Shown here piece after piece: positions 1 to 10,870 of a stretch of 64,000 nt of DNA. The DNA lies in contig OX030963.1 in NCBI GenBank assembly GCA_943735955.1, forward strand, positions 2,972,344-3,036,343, written 5' to 3'. The notes under the pieces were generated by a model, which was not told the origin of the DNA, did no database searches, and saw only the letters and a program-made list of their open reading frames with translations. Source of the stretch: Piscicola geometra (lineage: Eukaryota > Annelida > Clitellata > Hirudinida > Piscicolidae). A program made the position numbers and the translations under genes. Numbering within the stretch: position 1 is the stretch's first letter; each line of letters starts with the position of its first letter.

Positions 1-226
1 GGGTAGGTGGGTAGGTGGGGTGGGTGGGTAGGTGGGGTGGGTAGGTGGGTGGGTGGGTGGGTGAGTGGGTGGGTGAGTGGGTGGATAGGTGGGAGGGAGG
101 GTAAGTGGGTGGGTAGATAGAAGGTGTGGTGTGGTGGGGTGGGGTGGGTTGAGGTGGGTGGGCGAATGGGCGTGGTGGAGAGTGGGTTGAGGTTGTTTGA
201 AGAGGGGGGTAGGGTGGCTGGAGTTG
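1..226. repeat. GGGT-rich minisatellite in intron (unit 1)
   Basis: G-rich array of GGGTGGGT / GGGTAGGT / GGGTGAGT units. It matches the intron array at 16847-17345 in unit 2 and ends where the two units share non-repetitive sequence (about 221 and 17345). It lies in the last intron of the coiled-coil gene, whose preceding exon would be just left of the window. Runs of GGG every four bases on the coding strand make G-quadruplex formation possible. Confidence 0.85.
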
Positions 227-356
227 ATCATTCGTTCCAGTTTCCCTCCTTATCACTCTCCCACTCCATCATCAGTTCAAACCACCCTTCCTCCATTCAC
301 CTAAAATTCGTTTCACGCACACACACATACACACACACACACAAACACGTACACAG

Positions 357-467
357 CAACAGAGAGAGAGGGAGAGGGGCATGAAGGAGCACGAAGAGAT
401 ACTACAGAGGCAGAGGATGCTGGCGCTGCAGAAGATGGGAACCATCCTCATTGATGATGATAAATGA
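357..467 (+). CDS. Terminal exon of Gln/Arg-rich coiled-coil protein, unit 1
   Basis: The exon follows a CA-rich tract ending in an AG acceptor at 355-356 and encodes 36 residues plus TGA. It starts [14 protein letters not shown] and ends [11 protein letters not shown]: charged, helical, Gln/Arg/Glu/Met-rich, then a short acidic tail. It is identical in structure to 17559-17669, where the preceding exon is visible. I do not recognise the family; the composition resembles C-terminal coiled coils of RNA-processing or scaffold proteins, but that is only a resemblance. A GGAT tandem repeat begins right at the stop codon. The 5' part of this copy is outside the window, so whether it is expressed cannot be judged. 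Confidence 0.6.
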   Translation, partial: QQRERERGMKEHEEILQRQRMLALQKMGTILIDDDK

Positions 468-560
468 TGGATGGATGGATGGATGGATGGATGGATGGAT
501 GGATGGATGGATCATTGATGCATGGATGGATTGATGAATGGATCGATGGAGTGAAGCGTA
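466..560. repeat. GGAT tetranucleotide array after the stop codon
   Basis: About ten copies of ATGG/GGAT start at the TGA of the coiled-coil gene and continue as imperfect copies. The matching array in unit 2 (17668-17800) is more than twice as long, so it has changed length since the duplication. Confidence 0.85.
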
Positions 561-1704
561 AAACTTTCAACAGTATTTGTGGATGACTTATACAGACATC
601 CATTCATCTAGTTTCCCTTTTCTTTTTAATTTATTCATTCTTTCCATTCATCTCTCTCTATCATTCACTTTTTCATTCATCCATTAAACCATTCATTAAT
701 GCTTTAATGCGTGTATATATCTACGAATACATTCTATGGAGTAGACAGCTTACGATATCATCATCATGTTTTTATTATACGTCATTCAACTCGCTATACG
801 TCATTTATACTTGCTATACGTCGGTATCAACCCATTTAGCGTCATTACAGCCGCATTCTGTACTCACTTTGTCATCATTCTCATCATCATCATTATCATC
901 ATCTTTCATTATCGTCTACATCATCATAATCATCATCAATAGACGACGGTCCCGTTGACAGATGAGCTCCTTATGAATGGAAGACTTAATGATGATGATG
1001 ATTATGATGATGATGATTATTATTATTGATGCAACCCCACGTGGTGGTGTTAATGGTGGTAAAGTGATGATGATGATGATGATGGCATTGATACATTATA
1101 GATGTCACTTATCTTAACGCTTGTCAGTGGCAAAGACATTCTAGATGATAATCACTAGTTGTCAAAAAAGAATTACGTCATGTGTATCTTTACTTATTTA
1201 TTTCTTTCGTGTATAGTTTCCAATAGTGTCGACTACAGACCATTTGTATTTCTCTAAATAATTTGTAACCTTTATGAATTAATGCATATTTTGAAAATAT
1301 CATTAAAAATATTATAATAAATGTCTTTTATAAATGGCATTCAACTATTCTTGTTGGTTACTTGACCATTTATCGCTAACGAAAGAACGCTAAGGCGTTG
1401 TTATTCTTTTGTTGCAGTTGGTCTAGACTCTAGGCAAAAACAACTTTTAATGTAATGTTTGCTGCAAATACGTCAAAAACCACAATTACTCTAACTTTTT
1501 TCCAAAAAAAATGTGAACTTTTTGTGTTTTGTCCATGACCCGTGCGCAGAAAACCACTCAAGAAAGAGTGGTGTGGGAGCATGAAGACAAGAAAGGAAAT
1601 AAATATTTGTTTGTTTCTAAGGTGTGGACCCTGTCTGCTACCAAAGCCTGATGCGAATTCAAAGTTTGAGAGTGAAGAGATGAGTATTAATACTAAGCAG
1701 ACTT
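561..1704. other. Non-coding, probable 3' UTR/downstream region (unit 1)
   Basis: No exon-like reading frame is seen. It holds short CAT/GAT trinucleotide runs (about 860-945, 985-1025, 1064-1085) and a cluster of three TACGTCA-type motifs within about 50 bases (about 776-822), shared with unit 2 at about 18060-18110. An AATAAA-like AATAAATG at about 1316 is a possible polyadenylation signal. All of it is nearly unchanged at 17800-19015. Confidence 0.6.
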
Positions 1705-2315
1705 GACTACTTTAACTCGCTATTATATAATATCACCAATCAAGAAAGAAATCGTCTACAGTCAGTTTTAAACAAGGCGGCTAGAATCACACTCAACTGT
1801 GATTACCCAGGCCATCACCTTGTTCAATCATCAAATGATAATCTTAAAAAACTCCACTGGCTTCCTATAGATTTTCGAATATCCTTTAAAATAGCCATCA
1901 CTACATTCAAAATTCTTCAAACTTCAATACCGTCATATCTCAGCAAACTCATAACTAACAAAACATCAAACAAACAACTGCGTTCATCTTCATCTCTTCT
2001 CCTCAACGAAGAATCCACTACAAACAACATCTCAAAAAGAGCATTCCGTCATGCAGCTCCAACAACTTGGAATGCCCTTCCACCTGCACTTCTAAGCATC
2101 AACCAATTTTCGACTTTCAAAGTCAAACTGAAAACTCATTACTTTAACTTAGCTTATCATTCTTAATAATTACTCCATGCTACTCTTTGCTTTTCTTTTT
2201 ATAACATTACTATTATAATTACTTTTATTTCTTTATTGCATTATGACGCAGTGAAAGCGCTTCAGTTGCGTGCCCGGGCGCTATACAAAAATGACAATTA
2301 CGACAATTATTATTA
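1705..2315 (+). mobile_element. LINE 3' end (L2/CR1-like), reverse transcriptase C-terminus, unit 1
   Basis: An uninterrupted frame of 153 codons plus TAA (1705-2166) lacks a start codon because the element is 5'-truncated. It begins DYFNSLLYN and contains LHWLPIDFRISFKI, AFRHAAPTTWNALPP and a final LKTHYFN, the standard C-terminal signature of non-LTR retrotransposon reverse transcriptases of the L2/CR1/Rex group. The 3' end has GCGCTATACAAAAATGAC followed by AT-rich repeats, typical of L2/CR1 tails. The coding part is intact, suggesting a fairly recent insertion that predates the duplication (same element at 19016-19626). Endonuclease and polymerase catalytic regions are absent, so it cannot move by itself. 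Confidence 0.85.
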
Positions 2316-2400
2316 AAGGAAGAGAGATTTACAGTTTCTAAATTAAACAATTAGATGATATAACAGAAATAATGATTTAAACTGATGCGATCAGCTTGTG

Positions 2401-2450
2401 TTTTTGTGTGTGTGTTTGTTGGTTTGTGTGTGTGTGTTTTTGTGTGTAAA
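2401..2450. repeat. TG-rich microsatellite
   Basis: Interrupted (TG)n with TTTG variants, downstream of the minus-strand exon at 2463-2632; the counterpart is at about 19708-19760. Confidence 0.8.
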
Positions 2451-2462
2451 AAATTAAACACA

Positions 2463-2632
2463 TCAAGCTAAAAACCAGGAAAGTCGTTCTTTCACAAAGC
2501 CTCTGGCGTCGATCTTTTTGATCCAGAATGGCGTGTGCTGCATGATTTTTCCTCTTGGTCCATCCACTCCATCGCGGTGCAGCCCACCCACAATAGATTG
2601 TCCTTCGCGGTCATCCACGTACACTTTGAAGG
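2463..2632 (-). CDS. Exon-like frame of unknown minus-strand gene, unit 1
   Basis: Reading leftward from an AATCCAG acceptor (2633-2635), 55 codons are open to a TGA at 2463-2465: begins FKVYVDDREGQSIVGG and includes MQHTPFWIKKIDARGF. Base composition is clearly richer in GC than the surroundings, and an acceptor-like tract precedes it. I do not recognise the family. The likely preceding exon (2822-2972) is broken, so the gene is probably a remnant. In unit 2 the same exon is split by a 638-bp insertion and has a one-base insertion near its end. Confidence 0.4.
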
Positions 2633-2821
2633 CTGGATTGTATATATGTCAATTTAAATAAAAAAACAATCAACCTTAATAATCCAACCTCACGCACATC
2701 ACCATGATCATCATTGTCTTTGCCATTACAAAATTTTATCATCACCACAGTACCAGCATTCCTCATACAGCATAATCATCAACACTTCATCTTCATAACC
2801 ACAAAAAATAAACATAATTTT

Positions 2822-2972
2822 TCCTTATCTTCTTGCCACTGGTGCTTAGGTTGCGACAGGAGGTGAATCAGAAGTCCTTGCAAATACTGGAACTGTTATT
2901 GCTGTGGAAGGTTTTCTCGTTTTTGTCTCAGCTCCCCTGGTCCCCGCGGCCATCTTGGTTTTCTGCGGTCAT
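2822..2972 (-). pseudogene. Decayed upstream exon of the same unknown gene, unit 1
   Basis: Similar to 20176-20332 and 20800-20936 in unit 2. Read on the minus strand it retains QKTKMAAG but has a stop near the start and loses the frame through small deletions compared with the unit 2 copies. The conserved parts across the three copies suggest an original exon with a Ser/Asn-rich stretch and a SCD cysteine motif. Function unknown. Confidence 0.4.
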
Positions 2973-3651
2973 TCCTGGACAGACCAACATTCACACAAAA
3001 AACCATAGATATCCTACAAACAACAAGTAGTATATCTATTTGAGGTCGGACCGGGTACCCGATCTGACCGGGTACCCGCGAGTACCCACGGGACTCCCGC
3101 GGGAACGGGAATGAAAATTAATTTCGGGACGGGAAAAGTCGGGAACCGGGAATAGGTTTTCGGGACGGGAACGGGAATCAATATTCAAATCGGGAACGGG
3201 AAAAGACGGGAACGGGAATCAACTTTTAAATCGGGAACGGGAAAAACGGGAATAACATTTATTGGGATTGGATTCTTTAACAATGATTTTTCAGCAAACT
3301 TCTAAGTATGGAAATCTTTATTTCATCGATACTCCGTACTTAAAATAAGTATTAAATGCAATAGAAATGTATAACGAAGCCACCATTGCCAATGTCGAAA
3401 TCTCCAACACTACATTTGAAGTTGTTATGATGAGTCCAAAGATTAGGGAGATTAGAACAAATGAGTGATGATGAAAAATTTTCAGATGAAATCAAAATGG
3501 TCAGTTATATTATTTTAATTTTATAAGTTAATACTTTGAATTTGAATAATTAATTTCCAAATGAATGCTCCGTTGATCATTTCGACAAAAAAAAAGATGC
3601 CATTGATCTTATTCATATGACAGCATGTCTGTTGCATCCCCAGTATGAAAG

Positions 3652-3718
3652 AATAATAATCAATCAATCAAATAATCAATCAAATAGATTTCTATAGCGC
3701 TCTTTCTTTAAATTCAAG
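3652..3718 (-). mobile_element. Short LINE/SINE 3'-tail insertion nested in the hAT
   Basis: About 67 bp reading ATCAATCAAT repeats then TTTCTATAGCGCTC are present here and absent at the same place of the sister hAT at 15289-16846, which reads straight from GAATAAT to GGAAAA. The same tail family occurs near 9290, 19869, 24145 and 35555. It appears to be the 3' end of a non-LTR element or SINE carrying a TTGA-type tail. Confidence 0.6.
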
Positions 3719-3917
3719 GAAAAAAGTTTGGGATAGAAAAGAAATAAATACCAAGACTTTCATTAGAGAAAATTTAATTCTATTTTGTACAGCCAGACCA
3801 AGCTGCAGTGCCGTTGAGAAAAAAAACAAATGATGGTTATAATTGTTTTTATAACGTAAAAATTATAATAAAATTATTATACTATCAAATTATACGAATG
3901 ATTTTATATTTGCAGTT

Positions 3918-4289
3918 GTGGAGAATAAGAATGTTGTCAAAAAACATATTTCTAACATTATTGAAGAATTAATAATAATGAACGAAGAAAAAAATTCAAA
4001 AAAGAATGAATTGTACAAATATTCACAATTACGTCCCAAAAAAATTGAAAATTATAAAGATGTTTTATTTTATTGGAATAAAATGAGCAGTTCTAAAATA
4101 CTACAAGAAGTAGCCAAAATTTTGTTTAGTATATCTGTAAGTTATATTTGCTGTGAACGGAATTTTTCAATATGTGGTCGTTTAACTTCAGACCCAAAAT
4201 CATCTCATTTGAAAGCTGAAACTCTTAACGGTTTAACCCGTGTGAAAAGCAATAAAGACTTGATTGAATTACTCAAAAACAATGACTAA
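3918..4289 (+). pseudogene. hAT transposase C-terminal (dimerisation) exon
   Basis: An open frame of 123 codons follows a TTTGCAG acceptor at about 3916. It carries the hAT C-terminal pattern: a W followed by a helix (LQEVAKILFSISVSYICCER), then [20 protein letters not shown] and a final repeated-Leu helix. The DDE catalytic core cannot be assembled from the rest of the element, whose upstream half has stops. The protein is thus a fragment, and the element is non-autonomous in its present state. Confidence 0.8.
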
Positions 4290-5118
4290 CTTCAATACTT
4301 TCATTTCAATAAATATTTGAAATTGAAATCGTGTTTTTTTTATTTTATTAAAAGAAATATTCTCTGACTTTCAAATAATAAATTTTAAGAAATGTTAGAA
4401 CTAGCAAATTTGGGACCAGTGAAAATGCAGCGAAAAGGAATAAAAAACAAAAAACTTTCGGGAACGGGTCGGGACGGGAAAAAAATTTCGGGAACGGGAC
4501 GGGAATCAAAATTCTGATGTCCCATCGGGAACGGGACGGGACGGGAAAACAAATTTCGGGAACGGGACGGGACGGGAATCAAAATTCTGATGTCCCATCG
4601 GGAACAGGACGGGACGGGAAAACAAATATCGGGAACGGGACGGGACCGGGAATGAAAAATCGTCCATGTCCGACCTCTAATATCTATGCAAAAAACATTC
4701 TAATTAATAATATTGAATTTTTTATTTAGATTTAACATTTTAAAAATACTATACCCAAAACCGTTTATTCCACAAATTTATTTGAGCCGCTAACTAAAGA
4801 AAAAAAATTATTTATGAAAAAAGATTTTATTAATTTTTATATAATACAATTTTTAATAGTATTTCGCTATTTGGCTGATAAAGAATAGTCTATTGTGAGG
4901 AATTGTATTTTTTTAAAACTTTATTGAAAATACTTAAACTAACATCAATCTGTTGAATGAATAAGCTAATCAATGTTTTGCAACACAATATTATATGTGT
5001 TTTAAAGACACAATGGAAACTATTCATTATATTTTTAGTTTATTAATTGTTGAAAATTCTATATAAGCATGGGCGTTATGGCGTTTTAGGTAGAAGGCTT
5101 AATCTTTTCACAATAATT

Positions 5119-8100
5119 ATGTATATCAAGTTGTTAGTTGTGGCTTTCGTGCTATTGCATGGGCTTTTGGCGGTTGAATTGTCCTGGCCTGATAGGTTCA
5201 CAGGGGCCATCAACGAAGAAAGAAAAAAGCTCGGCAGAAAGCCACTCGTGAGTCTGCTTCAATCGAATCTTGCATTCTAAAACGAAAGATAATTTTTCCA
5301 TGTGTAACTAACCTTTTGACCATCCAGGCATGGGGTGGTTATGCAATTCCTTATGGTTCTATAGAGAACGTTAGAAACTGCGTGATGAAGCCTAGGACCC
5401 AAGACGTCTTTTACTCAGTAAGCAAGGAAACTGAACCGGAAGAAATTGTGAAGAGCTGGGTTAAATACCAAAAAAACAACCCTGAGCTATGCGCAGACAA
5501 GGCGGAGTTCTGCTCAGGATACCTCCAGGTCAGTCTCAACAATGCTAGTTCAAACGCTGTCAAAATGCTCTTCCATTTCATTAAAAATGATAGCGGGTCA
5601 AAAACTCAAAAACGGTTAATCGGGTATCTGAAAAAATTATTAATAGCTCATTTGAGATTAGATGCGCACCTATAAATCGTAAACTTTTTTAAAAAATCTC
5701 ACAATAGAGTTACGGTAAATTGATATGAAATTGATTTTGGAGTTTTTTACTTCAATTATAATGATTTCACAATAATAATAATAATTATTATTATAGATAA
5801 TAATAATTATTATTATAGAAATTATTCACATCAAAAAATGGTTAACAAATGTTTTTTTCGATAAATTCTTTCACTTTGAATTTCTAAGCAATGGAAAATA
5901 TTTATAAAAAACATTTAGATCCTTAATTAATTTTCGATAATTTTTTATTTATTTCTAAAAACATTTGACTTTTTTTAAATTCGGGTATTCGAGTCTAAAA
6001 GATTCTCCGTTATTCGTGTACCAGTTGCCATTCCTAATTCGATTATAGTTTATATGGGTTAATCCAGAATCGATTACATACTTACGATTTTCCGTGTCTT
6101 ACTTGTTTTTCAAAAGAATGGAAAATCTTATCAAAGACTGGATGCATTTTTTTTAAAGAAAAGGAATATTAAAAAATTATCCATGTAAAATTTTAATAAT
6201 AAATATTACTATATTATACTTTCTAGCTATTCAAAAGTTAAAAATAGACTAAAAACGCATGTCTTAAATTTGCTAACAGATCTTTAAAATTAAATATTTA
6301 AGTTTATGTATTAGTTAGTTCTATCAGGTTTGATTTATTCAGTCGTAGGCTTATTTAAATACGTGGTTTTGCTTCTCTCAACTTTAAAAAACATTATTTT
6401 ATATCAGCTTTCGGCTATTTTGTTATTTTTCACAATTTCTCACTTCTGATTCTAGCGTTATTTTCCCTCTGATCCTTGTAATTTATCAAGAAACAGGTGA
6501 GTACTAAATTTATAATTTTTATTATTAATACAGTTCATGGGTATAGGAAGGTAAATTTATAATATCGGGCTCTTATGTTTCTTTTTTATAGAACAATATC
6601 AACATATCCTATCATGCATACCCTGACGTTAGCACAAAATTCCCCGAGACTCATTATACTAGTATTAGGTGTCACCACTTTAGAGTATATTTTAAAGTTG
6701 TTTCATATTATTCATTGAATAAGGCAATGTGTGAAAAATATTTTGATATAAGCTTCGTCTAATAATATTTTTAATGAAGCTTTTCAATTAATGAAATAAG
6801 ATCAATTTTCCCGATACTGATAGTGAGAATGGGGACATGAATACATTATTATGAACTTCTTGATAATATAGCTTAGTTCCAATACTATTTTCTTTTTTAG
6901 ATGGCACTAATTGACCAAAAAAAAGAAACCGAGAAGCTTCTCAACGTTATCGAGAAAAAATGAAAACCGAAAACAGAGAAATATACAATGATATAGATTT
7001 TTCTACAATAGTGGGTTGTTTTAAATAATAAAAGTTTTAATGTTAAAAAGTAATTGAATAATTATTAAATTATTTTAAAAAACCATTTCAAGAAGTGAAA
7101 ATAGCTATTTTAGTGAAAAATAATAAGTTACGGAGATTTAAATAGCCGTCATTACGGGCGCCATTTTAAAAAGTTGATTTTAAATTTCAAATTTACGCAG
7201 AATATAGTAACAATTGTGTAAAAAAAAGAAGGAAAAAAGAAAACTAAACAAAAATAAAGTTCAGAAATTTTATATTGTTTTTTTTAGATGAGGTTTTATG
7301 GCTGTCAGTGTTCACTGATAATCTGTAAAACTATTTGCTCAATTAAAAAAGATTAATACAATTATTGTGTTTAAAATTATTTTTATACTCTATAATACAT
7401 ACATGAGTATACATAAAGCAAGTTTTTTTGAAATTGAAAACCAAAATATAGAAAGACACAAAGTCTGTAGTCAAATTTGGATTAACCCATATAATTAATT
7501 TTAAATAGTTTGGAAAAAAGAAGCCGATATAATTGTTTAAATTTACCGCTTTAAGAAGACATTTTATTTTTGCTCTAGTTATAAATTATATTTTTGAATT
7601 AATATTTTCGTGTGTTTCCTGTACATAAAACAAAGTGAGACAAATTAGTAATAAATTTATAGTTATATTTTATTATTATTTTTGCCTTCAGTGATTTTAT
7701 TTAAACACTTCATGCATTCAAGGCAATAAAAGGAAGTAAGGACTATATCCACTGTGACTCAAAAGACTGTGAAACTGTCAATTATGAAGGGATAATTTTA
7801 GCAAGTCATTACTTGATAGCCTGTTCCATATCAGAGTGAGAGTTTTAAATTTTGAAGTTAAACTTGATTTCATTTAAAATTAGTTTTAATATAGAGTTTA
7901 TAAAAACATTTATATATATTATATATTAAAATAATATAAACAGTCTCATAATTTTGTTCTAAAAACTAAATCTCAACTTTGTAAAAATACATTCGATTCT
8001 TATTTTTCTACAAAACTGATCAATTAGCGTCATTGGAAAAAATTTGAATATTAAATTAAAAGTTATAAAAGAGCGCTTTATGCATAATGTAAATCTTCTT

Positions 8101-9048
8101 TATAATATAAATGAAAACTTTCTAAAAATGTAATCCGTGTATGTAACATTTAGAGTTTTTGAAAACATAATTTTTAATAAAGGTAAACGTGATATTTTAG
8201 TTTTAAAAATTAACCATTTGCTTCAAGTGAAAAATTCTTAATTCTAGGTGGAGGGAAGGATTTATGGATAGCAGCCTGTTTAAAGACGTCGTATGGACTG
8301 GCATTTTCCGGGATGAGGTGAACCTGGAAAGGTCGAAACTTGGAAAAAATCCACTTGTGAGTCGGCCTTATTAGTAGCTCGCATTAACTTGTTGATCTTC
8401 TTTATTAAAAATGAAAGACTCATTTGTTTCAAGTGTAATTTCAATCAATCTTACCTTATAACATTTCAGAAATGGTATAGTTGGTCATATTTAATTACGG
8501 ACAACGTTGCCAGGTGCGAAATGCTTCCGAGAACGGGGTATGTTTTCAACGCAATCACTAAGGAGCCTAATTTGAGAAGACTAGTGAAAAGCTGGGTAGA
8601 ATACGCAAGAGATCACCCTGAAGAATGCAAAAACAAAAGTGAATTCTGCTCAGGATACCTCATGGTAGGTCTTGACAATCTCATTCACTCAGCTGCCAAA
8701 ATCGTATTTAAGTGTCATTAGTTTGTTATAAGAAAAGTTGAAATTAAAATAATTAGCTGAATGCATCGATTTAAGAAGAGATAATAACTCTGCTGTAGAA
8801 GTTCGTTAACCTGAAGAGAGTTTATCTTCAAAGTATTTTTTTAAGTTTCTCATTCCAAAGATTAATTACGGAAAATAGATTTTTATATTTAAAATAAGTT
8901 GTAATAATATTGTCTCAAAATCTATGAATTCAAGGCAATAAGTGGGGAAGGAACCAATATCAGATGTGAGTCCAGATTTTGCGAAGACGTCAAGTTCGGA
9001 GCGATGGATTTTGAATTCTCTCACCTCGTAGCCTGTGAAGTATCATAG
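5119..9048 (+). CDS. Divergent two-domain CAP/SCP-like secreted protein, unit 1
   Basis: Six exons join in phase: 5119-5247, 5328-5528, 7723-7835, 8248-8356, 8470-8664 and 8935-9048, giving 286 residues. The ATG at 5119 opens a hydrophobic signal peptide (about residues 1-19). Exons 1-3 and exons 4-6 encode two homologous domains of about 120 residues with matching internal splice phases and six cysteines each. INEERKKLGRKPL in domain 1 resembles the first helix of CAP proteins; VKSWV, FCSGYL and a final ACSIS/ACEVS resemble the later CAP motifs (GHYTQ, VVCNY). The metal/tetrad histidines of classic CAP domains are missing, so the assignment is tentative. All donors are GTGAGT, GTCAGT or GTAGGT. 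Intron 2 carries a private transposon. An ending with a conserved CCYGLPTFWK frame (about 9402-9434) follows a good acceptor, but joining it still produces a stop. Confidence 0.65.
6056..7488. mobile_element. 1,433-bp terminal-inverted-repeat DNA transposon in CAP intron 2 (unit 1 only)
   Basis: The element starts GGGTTAATCCA and ends TGGATTAACCC (perfect 11-bp inverted repeats). It is flanked by ATAT on both sides (6052-6055 and 7489-7492). The unit 2 intron shows the empty site with one ATAT (about 22344), proving insertion and giving a 4-bp target duplication. The interior is AT-rich. The only protein-like piece is about 36 codons at 6915-7028 with KKRNREASQRYREKMK, similar to the basic arginine-rich stretches near the N-terminus of some eukaryotic transposases. 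Four-base duplications fit superfamilies such as Sola, but the family is not established. Confidence 0.85.
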
Positions 9049-10505
9049 TGAGTAATTTATATTTTTATATTCAAGTCAGATTTTTTTTCCATTTCCATTT
9101 TGAAATAATTACCTTACCTAAATTTTTTTTCTTTCTGTATAAATTAAACTGGTCAAAAACATGTAAATCGTGAATGTAAAAAAATAAAATTGTCAGTAAA
9201 TATTCATTTCACTCAAAACCGTCAGCTCTTTTGAAAATACTGAAAATTCAACTATTAAGTAATGAGCGATTTTTCTCTGATAGGATCAATCAATCAATCA
9301 ATTCAAATATTGCTTCTTCATCAATTCAAAGACGCTCTTCTATGAAGTTTAAAATTGATCATTTAGAATTGTAAAATACTCTTATTTTTTTAATCTTGCA
9401 GATGCTGTTATGGTTTGCCCACATTTTGGAAATGATCGAGTATTTCAAAAACTAAAAACTTTCAATCTACAATTTTTATAATTGAAATTTGTATAATAAT
9501 TAAATTTTCCATTTGAAATGATGAAAAACATTTGATTTCAATTAACATTTTTACTTGTTATTAATTATTTAATACTTTCTGGTATAGGAAGCTGTTAAAG
9601 ACTTTTAATAAAATAAAATTCATAATGACTTGAAGTTTTTTCATAAAAAAAGCATAGTACTCATCGAAATAATTCCTTTTAACCACCAATCCTAAAAGTC
9701 ACTGACCATTTTTTTGTTCTGTTAAAATTAATTGCATTTGAAATTAAAGCACGTTACAGATAATAAAACATTCACATTGAAGTTAAAATTAAAACTGGGA
9801 TCTAAAACTTAAAATTTAAGTTTCAAAAACTTTCTCAAGTTTTTGACCCTCTAAATGCCCATTAATTAAAAAAATATTTTGTTAACAGAAGATGATTGAA
9901 ATGTAATTTTGACTCGAGCTCACAAACTATGTTCACAAAAATTAGAGTTAGAAGCTGATGAAACACGAAACAGTGAGTTGGAATATCAACCAGAGTATCA
10001 AGAAACTTTTTTTGAAAAAAGTTAACTACTTGTACAATCTGTCACATACAAGAATGGCTGGACGTGGGCTTGCGTTGGTTCAGGACTTCAACTCGAGTTT
10101 GAACTGAGTTCGGAATGGAGATAGGAAGTGAATCTTTTCAAATTATTCGAAGTCCATATAAATCTAATTAAGTCGTCAACATTGAAGCCGAAATACGACT
10201 TACTCCAAAAATCATGAAAGATAAGACTCAGATGACTATTGAATATTGATTTTTAAAAAATGATTTATGCCTTGAATGAAGTTTCCAATAAAAAGTATTC
10301 ACATCTTTTATTAGTTGTGTTACTCGTGATCGCGTTTGAAAATTTTGACATAAATGTCCAAAATATATTTTTTGAAGTTTTACACAAGCTCTAAGTATTT
10401 GTCTTTCATCATAGTTTTACATTTAGTCTTTGTATAACTAGGTCACGTAATAAGGGACTGTTCTTCACCATTCTGATACTTTTCAAAAAAGATCCGTTGC
10501 TATTC
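9049..10505. other. Intergenic region between CAP-like and decarboxylase genes (unit 1)
   Basis: AT-rich, with no exon-like frame beyond the short CCYGLPTFWK piece near 9402-9434. A short ATCAATCAAT tail with degraded GCTCTTC (about 9285-9345) belongs to the same retroposon-tail family as 3652-3718. Two convergent genes end here, so it should hold both polyadenylation sites. It is nearly identical to 23905-25364. Confidence 0.6.
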
Positions 10506-10870
10506 TTAATCATCGCCATTGACGAGCTTGACGGCCTTCTGTTCCTTGAGTCTGCGATGGACTTTTCTGATGATGAGCCAGTCGTTCTCGATGTCGTCTT
10601 GCTGGCAGAGCTGAGAGCAGATGACGAAGCGGATGTAGAAGACGTCGTCTGACTGCGCAGGCGTCATGTACAGTCTGCCGTCCCTCCGGATGCCCTCACA
10701 CAACTCGCGTGTCTCAGCATTGCCTGCCTGCGTTGCAAAGAAAAAAATAATTATTTATTTTAATATTTTTATTATTGCTCACGCCATTGAAGCGCTCTAG
10801 AAGTGGTTTGACAGATCGACTAGAACCTTGAGTCTGAAGCACATCAGCCCCATCAGAACCTCGTTGACCA
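10506..10870 (-). pseudogene. Truncated aromatic L-amino-acid decarboxylase, unit 1
   Basis: Only the last exon (10506-10727) and 44 nt of the preceding exon (10827-10870) survive. The last exon is identical in length and frame to that of the intact gene in unit 2 and still encodes [13 protein letters not shown]. At 10870/10871 the sequence jumps from the middle of exon 11 to a point upstream of the start codon, equivalent to deleting unit 2 positions about 25730-28062. The deletion junction has at most one base of shared sequence. The PLP lysine exon and all upstream exons are gone, so this copy cannot make an enzyme. Confidence 0.9.

Larger units (their letters stand above)
3040..4679 (+). 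mobile_element. hAT family A element with 8-bp target duplication (unit 1 only)
   Basis: Ends are TTGAGGTCGGAC at the left and the complement of TAGAGGTCGGAC at the right, flanked by a perfect 8-bp direct repeat ATATCTAT (3032-3039 and 4680-4687), the hAT target-site length. Both subterminal regions (about 3100-3260 and 4455-4655) are packed with CGGGAACGGGA repeats, a probable transposase-binding region. The interior has the hAT dimerisation domain (3918-4289) and an upstream LLHPQYE block. Unit 2 has no element at the matching site (about 20960), so it arrived after the duplication or was removed there precisely. A short retroposon tail is nested inside (3652-3718). Confidence 0.93.

Noticed and set aside
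9402..9434. Seventh exon of the CAP-like gene (CCYGLPTFWK)
   Set aside because: The acceptor is good, but joining it to exon 6 makes a TAA in both units, and reading through gives TAG; at best it is 3' UTR or vestigial.
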